DNA of 64,000 nt, from the NCBI GenBank assembly GCA_002279355.1, contig NCBV01000002.1, positions 53,743 to 117,742 on the forward strand, given 5' to 3'. Each line of letters opens with the position of its first letter. Positions within the stretch are counted from its first letter, which is position 1. The notes under the pieces are model-generated. The model saw only the letters and a program-made list of their open reading frames with translations, was not told where the DNA came from and did not search any database. The position numbers were made by a program, and so were the translations under genes. The DNA is from Acidiphilium sp. 37-60-79. Its GTDB lineage: Bacteria; Pseudomonadota; Alphaproteobacteria; Acetobacterales; Acetobacteraceae. This document shows positions 25,908 to 33,837 of this stretch, one piece after another.

Positions 25908-27910
25908 TCGTCGCTCACCGGATCAATCCGCGCCAATTCCGCGCCCGCCTCGATCAACTCACCCGCAACATTATTCACCAGCGCCACCACCCCATCCGCC
26001 GACGCGGTCACGCGCATTTGCACCTTCATCGCTTCGACCAAAAACAGCACGTCGCCCTTTTGCACGCTGTCGCCCACAGCAATCGCCACCGACAAAATTT
26101 TGCCCGGCATCGGCGCCCGCACTGACCGGTCTTGCGCGGTCTCGCCCGCAGCGCTCGCATGCGGATCACCCAGCATCAACGCGCTGCGCACCCCCGCCTC
26201 ATGCACAATCAACGCGGCACCCAATTGCACCACGCTCACCGGCCCGGTTTGCCCGAGCAGCGTCAGCGAAAACCGACAATCCGAGAGCCGTTCCGCGACA
26301 ACCGGATAGCTCTGTCCATCCATTTCCAGCACGAACCGGCCCGTTATCAGCGGATGAAGCCGCAATGAGCGCATCACCGCGCCGTCATGGAGCAAAACAT
26401 CCTGATAGCCCAAGCCATTCATCCGCCACGCGTTGGTCAGCCCCCATGGCGAATCCGGATCGGCCGGGTCCACCCGCTCGTCGCATTCCGCCGCTAATTG
26501 TGCCAAATAATGCGCCGATGCCGCAGCCAAGGCCCGTAATGACGCGGGCGCGTCAGGCGCTAACAATATCGCCTCGTGGCGACCAATGAACCCAGTATCC
26601 AGCACCGCCTGGGCAAAATCGGGCAACCCCGCAATCCTGCGCAACAGGGTCAAATTACTCCGCACCCCCTCGATCTCGGTCTCCGCCAGCGCCTGCACCA
26701 GCATTCGCACCGCCGCCGAGCGGTTCGGCCCATGCACGATCAGCTTGGCCAGCATCGGATCATAATGAATACTCACCGCATCGCCGGCGCGCACCCCACT
26801 ATCGATGCGCGCCCGCTCTGGCCAACGCAAATGCTGAATAATCCCGGTCGAAGGCGCAAAATCCTGCGCCGGATCTTCGGCATAAAGCCGCACCTCGATC
26901 GCATGACCCTCAATTCGCACATCATCCTGACGGCAGGGCAGGGGCTCACCGGCCGCCACCCGGAATTGCCATTCGACCAAATCCAGCCCGGTAATCGCCT
27001 CCGTCACGGGATGCTCAACTTGCAGGCGGGTATTCATCTCCATGAAATAGAACGCATCATCCTCGACGATGAATTCCACCGTGCCCGCCCCAACATAGCC
27101 AATCGCGCGCGCCGCCGCACAAGCCGCCTCACCCATCGCACGCCTGCGGGCCAGCGTCATGAAGGGGGCAGGCGCTTCCTCGATAATTTTCTGATGCCGC
27201 CGCTGGATCGAGCAATCACGCTCAAACAACGAGATCGCATTGCCTTGTCGGTCGGCAAAGACCTGAATTTCGATATGGCGGGGTCGGGTCAAATACCGTT
27301 CGATCAACACCTGCTCATCACCAAACGCCGCTAACGCTTCGCCCTTCGCTAACGCGAGCGCTTCGGCAAAATCCTCCGCCCGTTCGACAATCCGCATTCC
27401 CTTGCCGCCACCGCCCGCCGAGGCCTTGATCAGCACCGGAAAGCCGATCCGCGCCGCCTCCGCCGCGAGCAATGAAGGCGTCTGATCCTCGCCATGATAG
27501 CCCGGCACCAGCGGCACGCCCGATTGCTGCATCAACGCCTTCGCCGCCGCCTTCGAGCCCATCGCCCGTATCGCACTGGCTGGCGGGCCAATGAAAACCA
27601 ACCCTGCCGCGCCACAGGCTTCGGCAAAATCAGCATTTTCGCTCAGAAATCCATAACCCGGATGCACCGCATCGGCACCGGCCTTGAGCGCTTGCGCAAT
27701 AATCCGCGCCCCATCCAAATAACTCTCGCGCGCCGGCGCCGCCCCAATCGCATAGGCTGCATCGGCCTCCTGCACATGCGCAGCCCCCGCATCGGCTTCA
27801 GAATAAACCGCAATGCAGCCAATCCCCAATCTGCGCGCCGTGCGCATCACCCGCCGGGCAATCTCGCCACGATTGGCCACTAACACCGATCGGATCGGGG
27901 TAATCGTCAT
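25904..27910 (-). CDS. Biotin-dependent acyl-CoA carboxylase alpha subunit (methylcrotonyl-CoA carboxylase-type)
   Basis: A 668-residue subunit that carboxylates its own biotin and presents it to the beta subunit. The biotin carboxylase part (1-450) has SVLVANRGEIARR, KASAGGGGKGMR (ATP grasp) and MEMNTRLQVEHPVTE. The C-terminal biotinyl domain (about 600-668) has VEAMKVQM; the lysine is intact, although the usual AMKM reads AMKV. The neighbouring beta subunit and methylglutaconyl-CoA hydratase point to leucine catabolism (3-methylcrotonyl-CoA). The ATG at 27910 overlaps the stop of the hydratase gene (ATGA) and has GGAG upstream. Confidence 0.9.
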   Translation of the reverse strand: MTITPIRSVLVANRGEIARRVMRTARRLGIGCIAVYSEADAGAAHVQEADAAYAIGAAPARESYLDGARIIAQALKAGADAVHPGYGFLSENADFAEACGAAGLVFIGPPASAIRAMGSKAAAKALMQQSGVPLVPGYHGEDQTPSLLAAEAARIGFPVLIKASAGGGGKGMRIVERAEDFAEALALAKGEALAAFGDEQVLIERYLTRPRHIEIQVFADRQGNAISLFERDCSIQRRHQKIIEEAPAPFMTLARRRAMGEAACAAARAIGYVGAGTVEFIVEDDAFYFMEMNTRLQVEHPVTEAITGLDLVEWQFRVAAGEPLPCRQDDVRIEGHAIEVRLYAEDPAQDFAPSTGIIQHLRWPERARIDSGVRAGDAVSIHYDPMLAKLIVHGPNRSAAVRMLVQALAETEIEGVRSNLTLLRRIAGLPDFAQAVLDTGFIGRHEAILLAPDAPASLRALAAASAHYLAQLAAECDERVDPADPDSPWGLTNAWRMNGLGYQDVLLHDGAVMRSLRLHPLITGRFVLEMDGQSYPVVAERLSDCRFSLTLLGQTGPVSVVQLGAALIVHEAGVRSALMLGDPHASAAGETAQDRSVRAPMPGKILSVAIAVGDSVQKGDVLFLVEAMKVQMRVTASADGVVALVNNVAGELIEAGAELARIDPVSDD

Positions 27911-28692
27911 GCTAGTCTCCATGACGGCGCGCGCCGTTCCAAAAACGCCGCCCCCCCCTCGCGCGCTTCGGCCGATGCCCGCTGCGCGGCAATCAGCCGC
28001 TGGGTCTCTAACACCAGCGAATCATCGAGTGGTCGGTCGGCGACCGTGCGGATCAGCGCTTTCGAAGCGGCTTGCGCACCGGGGCCGCCTTGCGCCAAAG
28101 CCGCCAACATCGCGTCCGCCGCCAAATCCAGCGCCTCCGGCTCGATCACCCGATGCACCAATCCAAGTTCCAGCGCCGTCGCCGCATCAAAAATCTCAGC
28201 CGTCAAAAAATATCGCCGCGCCGCCCGCGCCCCAATCGCCGCCACGGCATACGGGCTGATCACCGCCGGTATCAGCCCCAATTTCACCTCCGAGAAGCAA
28301 AATTTTGCGCCGGTCGCGGCAATCGCAATGTCACAGCACGCGACCAACCCCACGCCGCCGCCAAAAGCCGACCCCTGCACCAGCGCGAGGCTCGGCATCG
28401 GCAAATGATTGAGCCGGTGCATCAACATCGCCAATCCGCCCGCATCGGCAAGATTTTCTGCCATCGAATAGCCGGCCATGCGCCGCATCCAATCCAAATC
28501 CGCACCGGCCGAAAAACTCTTCCCCGCCGCACGCAACACCAAGGCCCGCACCGCCGGGTCCGCCGCCACGCTTGCCAAATGCGCGTTAAATTGCGCGATC
28601 ATCGCATCATCAAACGCATTATGCACCGAAGGGCGATTGAGCGTGATTGTCGCAATTCCGTGCTCGAACGTGAGTATCACTGAATCGGTCAT
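27907..28692 (-). CDS. Enoyl-CoA hydratase family, probably methylglutaconyl-CoA hydratase
   Basis: A 261-residue crotonase-fold protein. Oxyanion-hole segments are LRAAGKSFSAGADLDWM and LVQGSAFGGGVGLVACCDIAIA, followed by FCFSEVKLGLIPAVISPYA, a sequence typical of methylglutaconyl-CoA hydratases (LiuC-like). It lies between the two methylcrotonyl-CoA carboxylase subunit genes, which strongly supports a role in leucine breakdown. The ATG at 28692 starts four bases after the carboxylase beta stop; an upstream start at 28716 would overlap that gene. Confidence 0.87.
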   Translation of the reverse strand: MTDSVILTFEHGIATITLNRPSVHNAFDDAMIAQFNAHLASVAADPAVRALVLRAAGKSFSAGADLDWMRRMAGYSMAENLADAGGLAMLMHRLNHLPMPSLALVQGSAFGGGVGLVACCDIAIAATGAKFCFSEVKLGLIPAVISPYAVAAIGARAARRYFLTAEIFDAATALELGLVHRVIEPEALDLAADAMLAALAQGGPGAQAASKALIRTVADRPLDDSLVLETQRLIAAQRASAEAREGGAAFLERRAPSWRLA

Positions 28693-28696
28693 CGCA

Positions 28697-30304
28697 TCAC
28701 ATCCGAAACATGCCAAACCGCGTCGGCTCCGGCGGCGCGTTCAACGCCGCCGACAAACCCAGCGCCAGCACCATGCGCGTATCGGCTGGGTCGATCACCC
28801 CATCATCCCACAGCCGCGCACTCGCATAATAAGGCTCGCCTTGCGCCTCATATTGCGCCTCAATCGGCGCACGAAACGCGGCTTCCGCCTGCGCGTCCCA
28901 ATGGCCGCCTTTGGCTTCGATATTATCGCGCCGCACCTGCGCTAACACCGATGCCGCTTGCACCCCGCCCATCACCGAAATCCGCGCATTCGGCCACATC
29001 CATAAAAACCGTGGATCATAAGCCCGCCCGCACATGCCATAATTTCCCGCCCCGAATGAGCCGCCGATAATCACGGTAAATTTCGGCACCTTCGCGGTCG
29101 CCACCGCCGTCACCAGCTTCGCGCCATCCTTGGCAATGCCGCCCGACTCATATTTCCGCCCGACCATGAAGCCAGTAATATTCTGCAAAAATACCAACGG
29201 AATTTGCCGCTGTGCGCAAAGTTCAATGAAATGCGCCCCTTTCAGTGCCGATTCAGAAAACAACACCCCGTTATTGGCAATAATCCCAACCGGATAGCCC
29301 CAAATCCGGGCAAAGCCGGTCACTAACGTCGTGCCATAGCGCGGCTTGAATTCTTCAAGCGCACTCTCATCAACAATGCGCGCAATCACCTCGCGCACAT
29401 CAAACGGCGTGCTCAATTGCGGCGGCACAATCCCATATAATTCTGCTGCATCATAAAGCGGCGGGCGCGGCGCGCCCCGGTCAGGCATCGGATATTTGGC
29501 GCGATTCAACCCACGAACAATCCCCCGCGCCAGCCCGAGCGCATGGGCATCATTCTCCGCGAAATGATCGGCAACCCCGGAGATGCGCGTATGCACATCC
29601 GCCCCGCCCAAATCCTCGGCCGTCACAATCTCGCCAGTCGCGGCCTTCACTAACGGCGGCCCACCGAGAAAAATCGTGCCCTGCTCACGCACAATAATGC
29701 TCTGATCCGCCATCGCCGGCACATAAGCGCCACCCGCCGTGCATGAGCCCATCACCACGGCGATTTGCGCAATCCCCGCGGCCGACATCGTCGCCTGATT
29801 GTAAAAAATCCGGCCAAAATGCTCACGATCAGGAAAAACCTCATCCTGATTGGGTAAATTCGCACCGCCCGAATCCACCAAATAAATGCACGGCAATTGA
29901 TTTTGCGCCGCCACCGCCTGCGCACGCAGATGTTTTTTCACCGTCAGCGGAAAATAGGTGCCACCCTTCACGGTCGCATCATTCGCGACAATCACACATT
30001 CGCGCCCCGCCACCCTTCCGATGCCGGTAATAATTCCCGCCGCCGGCACCTCGCCGCCATACATCCCATGGGCCGCTAATTGCGAGAATTCCAAAAAGGG
30101 CGATGCCGGGTCAATCAAAGTGCGAATCCGGTCACGCGGCAATAATTTGCCCCGCGCCAAATGCTTCGCCCGCGCCGCCGCACCACCACCCCGGCGGATT
30201 TGCTCCACCGTCGCGCGCAGCTGACTGACCAACGATGTCATCGAAGCCGCATTGGTTTGAAATTCCGCACTGCGTCGGTCAATCGAGGTCGGGATCACGG
30301 TCAT
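28697..30304 (-). CDS. Methylcrotonyl-CoA carboxylase beta (carboxyltransferase) subunit
   Basis: A 535-residue carboxyltransferase with the two crotonase-like halves. Family features are [18 protein letters not shown] near residue 50, [20 protein letters not shown], the acyl-CoA oxyanion glycines in [13 protein letters not shown], and in the second half [20 protein letters not shown] and [16 protein letters not shown]. The alignment with MCC rather than propionyl-CoA carboxylase fits the operon. The ATG at 30304 is chosen over a GTG at 30316. It is first of the three leucine genes but lies only 42 bases after the wecG-like gene on the same strand. Confidence 0.92.
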   Translation of the reverse strand: MTVIPTSIDRRSAEFQTNAASMTSLVSQLRATVEQIRRGGGAAARAKHLARGKLLPRDRIRTLIDPASPFLEFSQLAAHGMYGGEVPAAGIITGIGRVAGRECVIVANDATVKGGTYFPLTVKKHLRAQAVAAQNQLPCIYLVDSGGANLPNQDEVFPDREHFGRIFYNQATMSAAGIAQIAVVMGSCTAGGAYVPAMADQSIIVREQGTIFLGGPPLVKAATGEIVTAEDLGGADVHTRISGVADHFAENDAHALGLARGIVRGLNRAKYPMPDRGAPRPPLYDAAELYGIVPPQLSTPFDVREVIARIVDESALEEFKPRYGTTLVTGFARIWGYPVGIIANNGVLFSESALKGAHFIELCAQRQIPLVFLQNITGFMVGRKYESGGIAKDGAKLVTAVATAKVPKFTVIIGGSFGAGNYGMCGRAYDPRFLWMWPNARISVMGGVQAASVLAQVRRDNIEAKGGHWDAQAEAAFRAPIEAQYEAQGEPYYASARLWDDGVIDPADTRMVLALGLSAALNAPPEPTRFGMFRM

Positions 30305-30346
30305 GGCTCTAAACACCGGCTCGCTGCTTTTGTGCGCATGGTTATT

Positions 30347-31096
30347 TTATTGCGCGGATCGTCGCCGCCGACAAGAGCGCCAGTGCCAAGCGAGCGCCAG
30401 CAGCACCGGCGGGCCATCAAGCATATAGCGCCGCGCCAAGCGCCGTGGCTCCAACGCCAGCCGCCAGAGCCATTCCAACGCCAAGCCTTGCATCCAAACT
30501 GGCGCGCGCCGCACCCGCCCGGCGGCAAAAAGCGGTGCCGCACCAACGCATAAGCCGAGCCCGGTCGCATCGCCCGCCTGCCACACGGCCTGCGCCAATC
30601 GCTCCTGCCGGGGTGAGCCAATCGCCAAGAGCACCAGTGCGGCCTCGCTGGCGCGCACCGCGTCACGCGCCCGCGCAAACGCCGCCGGATCGTCATCAAG
30701 CCCCATCGGCGGCGCATAATGCTCGATCACCAACGTGCCAAACCGCGCCGCCAACGCCGCCGCATCAGCCGCGCCCAACCCCACCAGCAACACCCGCGAT
30801 CCACCGGGCATCTGCGCCAACAACTGCCGCGTCAAATCCGCCCCGGTCACCACCGGCGTCAACCCCTGACCCAACAGCCGCGCCAGCACCGCAATCACTC
30901 GCGAATCCAACAAACACAGCCACGACGCACGATAAACTGGGCCCAACGCCGGATCGCGCCGCAGCCGGGCCAAATGATCGGTATTCGGCGTCACCACAAA
31001 ATCAAATCGCGCCCCCGGATCACGCGCCAAGCAACGTTCCACCGCCTCATCAAGCCCCACCCGTGCGAAGGTCAGGCCAAATGCGTCCAACCTCAT
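30347..31096 (-). CDS. WecG/TagA/CpsF-family glycosyltransferase
   Basis: A 249-residue glycosyltransferase (GT26). Motifs: FDFVVTPNTDHL near residue 31, the LLVGLG strand, VLLAIGSPRQE, GLCVGAAPLFAAG (the family usually has GVGAAFDF-AG) and RRAPVWMQGLALEWLWRL near the C-terminus. Enzymes of this family add a sugar to an undecaprenyl-linked acceptor for exopolysaccharide, ECA or teichoic acid linkers. It overlaps the outer-membrane barrel gene by 4 bases and so belongs to the polysaccharide set. Confidence 0.88.
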   Translation of the reverse strand: MRLDAFGLTFARVGLDEAVERCLARDPGARFDFVVTPNTDHLARLRRDPALGPVYRASWLCLLDSRVIAVLARLLGQGLTPVVTGADLTRQLLAQMPGGSRVLLVGLGAADAAALAARFGTLVIEHYAPPMGLDDDPAAFARARDAVRASEAALVLLAIGSPRQERLAQAVWQAGDATGLGLCVGAAPLFAAGRVRRAPVWMQGLALEWLWRLALEPRRLARRYMLDGPPVLLALAWHWRSCRRRRSAQ

Positions 31097-32343
31097 GGAG
31101 CCACCCGCACATCGAACACCGCCCGAAACTCATGCGGCGCTAACCCAGGCACCCGTGAGCGCCAAATATCGGCCAGATGCGGCGCCAGCGTCACCATCCG
31201 CCCGATCCGCCAGCGCAGCCCCATCCGCACCGCCACTTCCCGCGCCACCCCGCCCGACACCGACGCCTGCGTGCCGTGCAGCCCGGCATCCACCACCCAA
31301 TGCCGATCAACCCCGAGTGCGGCACCCAATCCAGCCCGCTCAATCGGATGCCCCGGCAGGCTCAACCCCGGATTGCCAGTATCTGTGCGGCTGACCGACA
31401 GCCCGATTGCACTCAACCGATCCGGCATCCAGCCCGCCGCCAGCACAAAAACCGGCACCACCCCGCCACGATGCTGTGCGCCCGCAACCCGCACCCGCGC
31501 AGCCCCCACCAACGCCCGCAGCGTCATGATCGCATCCCTTGGCGTTGACACACCCGCCTGCACCGCAAGCGCGTTGGTCGTGCCAAAGGGCGCGCCCGGC
31601 AGCACTCCGGCATAATCGGTCCGCCGCCCGTCAAGCTGCACCACCCAGCGCAGCGGCGCATGCCGCGTCGTGATCGCCCGCATCCGCCCGTGCAACCCCG
31701 TCGCCGTGCGAAATCCCGGTGCCAACCCAACCGATCCAATCTGGCTCCGTGTTGCGCCCAGCCCACCATCAAGCGTCACCAGGCCCAAATGATGCCGCCA
31801 ATCCGCCCGCACCACCCGCACCTGCACCTGATAGGGCAGGGCGTTGCCCACGCCCCCATCACCCCCCGCCAAACCCAGCGCATCTTCCTGCATCACCGCC
31901 CGGGCAATCCCCAAATCCAGCCGATCCGGCCCCGCTTGCACCCGCCAGCCCAACGCCAAAGTCACATCGGTGGTGTCTTGCCGTGGGGCGCGCGCATAGC
32001 GCTCAGCATTCAGCCGAATCACCCCGGCGACCCCGATAATCGGATCGATGAACCGCATTTGCGGCGTAACCCCGAGCAGCGCCGATCCCGCGACACCCAG
32101 CCCCGGCGCATGATAATAGCCGGTCGCCACGCCGATCGATGGCAAAATCAGCAGCGATTGCCATGAAAATCCCAGCGGCTGCGCCCCCGCCCGCCGCGCC
32201 GTAATCCGCGCTAATCCAGGCGCCACCTGAAAGCCGGGAATATCGCCCGGCAGCGCCGAATCCAGCCCTTGCCCGCGCGCCAAATCGCTTCGCGCCACGA
32301 TCCCCACCATCAGAAACAGCAACAAAATACGGCTTCGGGACAA
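31093..32343 (-). CDS. Outer-membrane beta-barrel protein of the exopolysaccharide locus
   Basis: A 416-residue exported protein. The N-terminus is a signal peptide (RILLLFLMVGIVARS...). The rest alternates hydrophobic and polar residues in many short strands with Gly/Arg/Asp turns (LTLALGWRVQAGPDRLDLG-like stretches) and ends in FDVRVAP, as expected of a barrel of 16 or more strands. Related barrels occur next to Wza-type export proteins in acetic acid bacteria. The predicted start is a TTG at 32343; the next ATG (32310) would cut the signal peptide. The gene is translationally coupled to the wecG-like gene. Confidence 0.7.
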   Translation of the reverse strand: MSRSRILLLFLMVGIVARSDLARGQGLDSALPGDIPGFQVAPGLARITARRAGAQPLGFSWQSLLILPSIGVATGYYHAPGLGVAGSALLGVTPQMRFIDPIIGVAGVIRLNAERYARAPRQDTTDVTLALGWRVQAGPDRLDLGIARAVMQEDALGLAGGDGGVGNALPYQVQVRVVRADWRHHLGLVTLDGGLGATRSQIGSVGLAPGFRTATGLHGRMRAITTRHAPLRWVVQLDGRRTDYAGVLPGAPFGTTNALAVQAGVSTPRDAIMTLRALVGAARVRVAGAQHRGGVVPVFVLAAGWMPDRLSAIGLSVSRTDTGNPGLSLPGHPIERAGLGAALGVDRHWVVDAGLHGTQASVSGGVAREVAVRMGLRWRIGRMVTLAPHLADIWRSRVPGLAPHEFRAVFDVRVAP

Positions 32344-32416
32344 ATTTCTATTCCAACGGGCTTAAACTTCCATTACACAACCAGTAATTGCATACTCCCG
32401 TCAACCGGTGAACACT

Positions 32417-32509
32417 ATGATGAACAACATCGCCGCCACCTCCTGCCTCAAAGTCCCGGAAGCCTGGAGCGTTCTCACTCGGTGGAGCATGTCAGCCGAC
32501 CGACGATGA
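32417..32509 (+). CDS. Possible 30-residue leader peptide before the acyltransferase gene
   Basis: A short frame starts at ATG-ATG (32417) and encodes MMNNIAATSCLKVPEAWSVL and ten more residues. Its stop TGA (32507-32509) overlaps the acyltransferase ATG at 32506 as ATGA. It could be a leader that sets translation of the main gene by re-initiation, which would explain why that ATG lacks a good ribosome site. The product resembles nothing known and the frame may be chance. Confidence 0.3.
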   Translation: MMNNIAATSCLKVPEAWSVLTRWSMSADRR

Positions 32510-33501
32510 GCGTCCCCCGCCACACCGATCTTGACCGCGCGCGGGGCCTCGCGATCGCCCTGGTCGTGTTCGGCCATATTGTTGCCCGCCAACCCCCCAC
32601 CGATGCGCATTGGTATGAAATCCTGCGCCGGGTGATCTACAGCTTCCATATGCCGTTCTTCTTTTATCTGAGCGGCCGCGTCGCCATGCTCTCCGGCCAG
32701 TTCGCCACCCCGCTCGCAGACCTGCCCGCTCTGATCAAATCGCGCGCCCACCGCCTGCTGCTGCCCGCCCTGATCCTCGGCCCCACCATCATCCTCGCCA
32801 AACGTCTCGCCGCCCCGTTCATCACCGTCGATAACGTGCCTGTCAGTATTCCAGCCGGCTTGATCAATCTTATTTGGCATCCCAACCATAGCCCGGCTTA
32901 TGATTTATGGTTCCTGATCGTGCTGTTCGCCCTCAGCATCGCCGCACCGCTGTTGCGCCGATGCACCGGCAACCGACTCTGGCTCATCCTGCTCCTCGCC
33001 AGCGCCGCCTATCTCATCCCACTACCATCGCATCTCTACGCCGCCCTGATCGGTCGCTATGCGCTGTTCTACGGGGTCGGACTCGCCACCGGCGCAGCCG
33101 GAGCCGCTTGGCTGGCCTGGATTGATCGGCACGCCCTAGCCTGCCTCGCCGCCTTCGCCCTCGGCGGCGTGCTGGTTGCTACCCTGAACCTACCTTTCGC
33201 CGTCACCCTGCTCCCGATGGGCCTGCTTTCAATGCCCGCGCTCAACGCTTTGGTAAGATTTCCACGTCTAAACTCCGCCCTATGGTTAGAAAATCTCGGG
33301 CGCTTCTCGATGGCGATCTATCTGCTGAACACGATATGCATTGGCCTCGCCAAAGCCGGCTTGCTCGCCCTCGCCTCCTGGAATGGCTGGCATTTTTTCG
33401 CCTTCGCCCCGCTGCTGCTCGCCGCCGGCTTGCTCGGCCCGATCCTGATCAAACGCCAAGCCCTCCCCGCTATCCCAGCGCTCGATCGGCTCACGGATTA
33501 G
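32506..33501 (+). CDS. Acyltransferase 3-family membrane protein (sugar O-acetylase-like)
   Basis: A 331-residue membrane acyltransferase. The N-terminal signature is DLDRARGLAIALVVFGHIVA followed by YSFHMPFFFYLSGRVAM, with about ten membrane helices. Such enzymes put acetyl or other acyl groups on exopolysaccharide sugars at the inner membrane. It is divergent from the outer-membrane barrel gene. The start is uncertain: the ATG at 32506 overlaps an upstream short frame, and a GTG at 32482 would add eight residues. Both keep the domain intact. Confidence 0.85.
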   Translation: MSVPRHTDLDRARGLAIALVVFGHIVARQPPTDAHWYEILRRVIYSFHMPFFFYLSGRVAMLSGQFATPLADLPALIKSRAHRLLLPALILGPTIILAKRLAAPFITVDNVPVSIPAGLINLIWHPNHSPAYDLWFLIVLFALSIAAPLLRRCTGNRLWLILLLASAAYLIPLPSHLYAALIGRYALFYGVGLATGAAGAAWLAWIDRHALACLAAFALGGVLVATLNLPFAVTLLPMGLLSMPALNALVRFPRLNSALWLENLGRFSMAIYLLNTICIGLAKAGLLALASWNGWHFFAFAPLLLAAGLLGPILIKRQALPAIPALDRLTD

Positions 33502-33542
33502 TCTCGCCCCTATCGCGCTTTCTCGACCGCCTGCCGCCCGCC

Positions 33543-33692
33543 TTGGCCGCGAGCTTCACCGCCGAGCAACTCGCCGCGATCGATTGGCATTTCGCCATGC
33601 GCTACCGCACCGCGCATATGATCGATTATCGCTGGCGCCGCGCTGGCCTGTATGTCGTGCTCCTCGCCGGGCGCGATTGCCGCTGGGACTAG
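33543..33692 (+). CDS. Possible small protein or remnant after the acyltransferase gene
   Basis: An open frame with coding-like composition ends at 33692 and reads LAASFTAEQLAAIDWHFAMR then YVVLLAGRDCRWD. A TTG at 33543 gives 49 residues; an ATG at 33597 gives 32. The frame continues open upstream into the acyltransferase gene in another frame, with no clear ribosome site. It may be a real small protein in the polysaccharide locus or a trimmed remnant. I can name no function. Confidence 0.35.
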   Translation: MAASFTAEQLAAIDWHFAMRYRTAHMIDYRWRRAGLYVVLLAGRDCRWD

Positions 33693-33721
33693 AGCGCGAT
33701 CGTTTTACAACGACGCGCTCT
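33691..33721. repeat. Inverted repeat, terminator-like
   Basis: AGAGCGCGATCGTT and AACGACGCGCTCT form a 13-bp stem with one bulged base around the loop TTACA-like centre. It starts at the stop region of the small frame ending at 33692. Read on the + strand it is followed by AAGTTTTTTTT, so it could terminate transcription from the acyltransferase side; the T-run also belongs to the neighbouring palindrome. Confidence 0.65.
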
Positions 33722-33793
33722 AAGTTTTTTTTCGATCAATATAGCGTTAGGTTGGGTCGAGTGACCCAACCTAACGCTATATTGATCTAGGCC
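33722..33793 (+). repeat. Dispersed palindrome family 1, copy 1
   Basis: AAG followed by an eight-T run leads to a perfect inverted repeat with 25-bp arms (33734-33758 and 33763-33787) around the 4-base loop GAGT. The arm runs from GATCAATATAGCG to GGTTGGGTC. A second, diverged copy lies in opposite orientation at 48088-48161, matching over T-run, both arms and the flank. It sits between the convergent acyltransferase and tyrosine-kinase genes. Confidence 0.95.
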
Positions 33794-33837
33794 ACACCCC
33801 CATTTCGGATCACCCAGACGTTTCGCGACAGCGCCTC

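Noticed and set aside
33691..33793. CRISPR or phage attachment site
   Set aside because: There is no spaced repeat array, integrase or tRNA duplicate. The signals are single inverted repeats.
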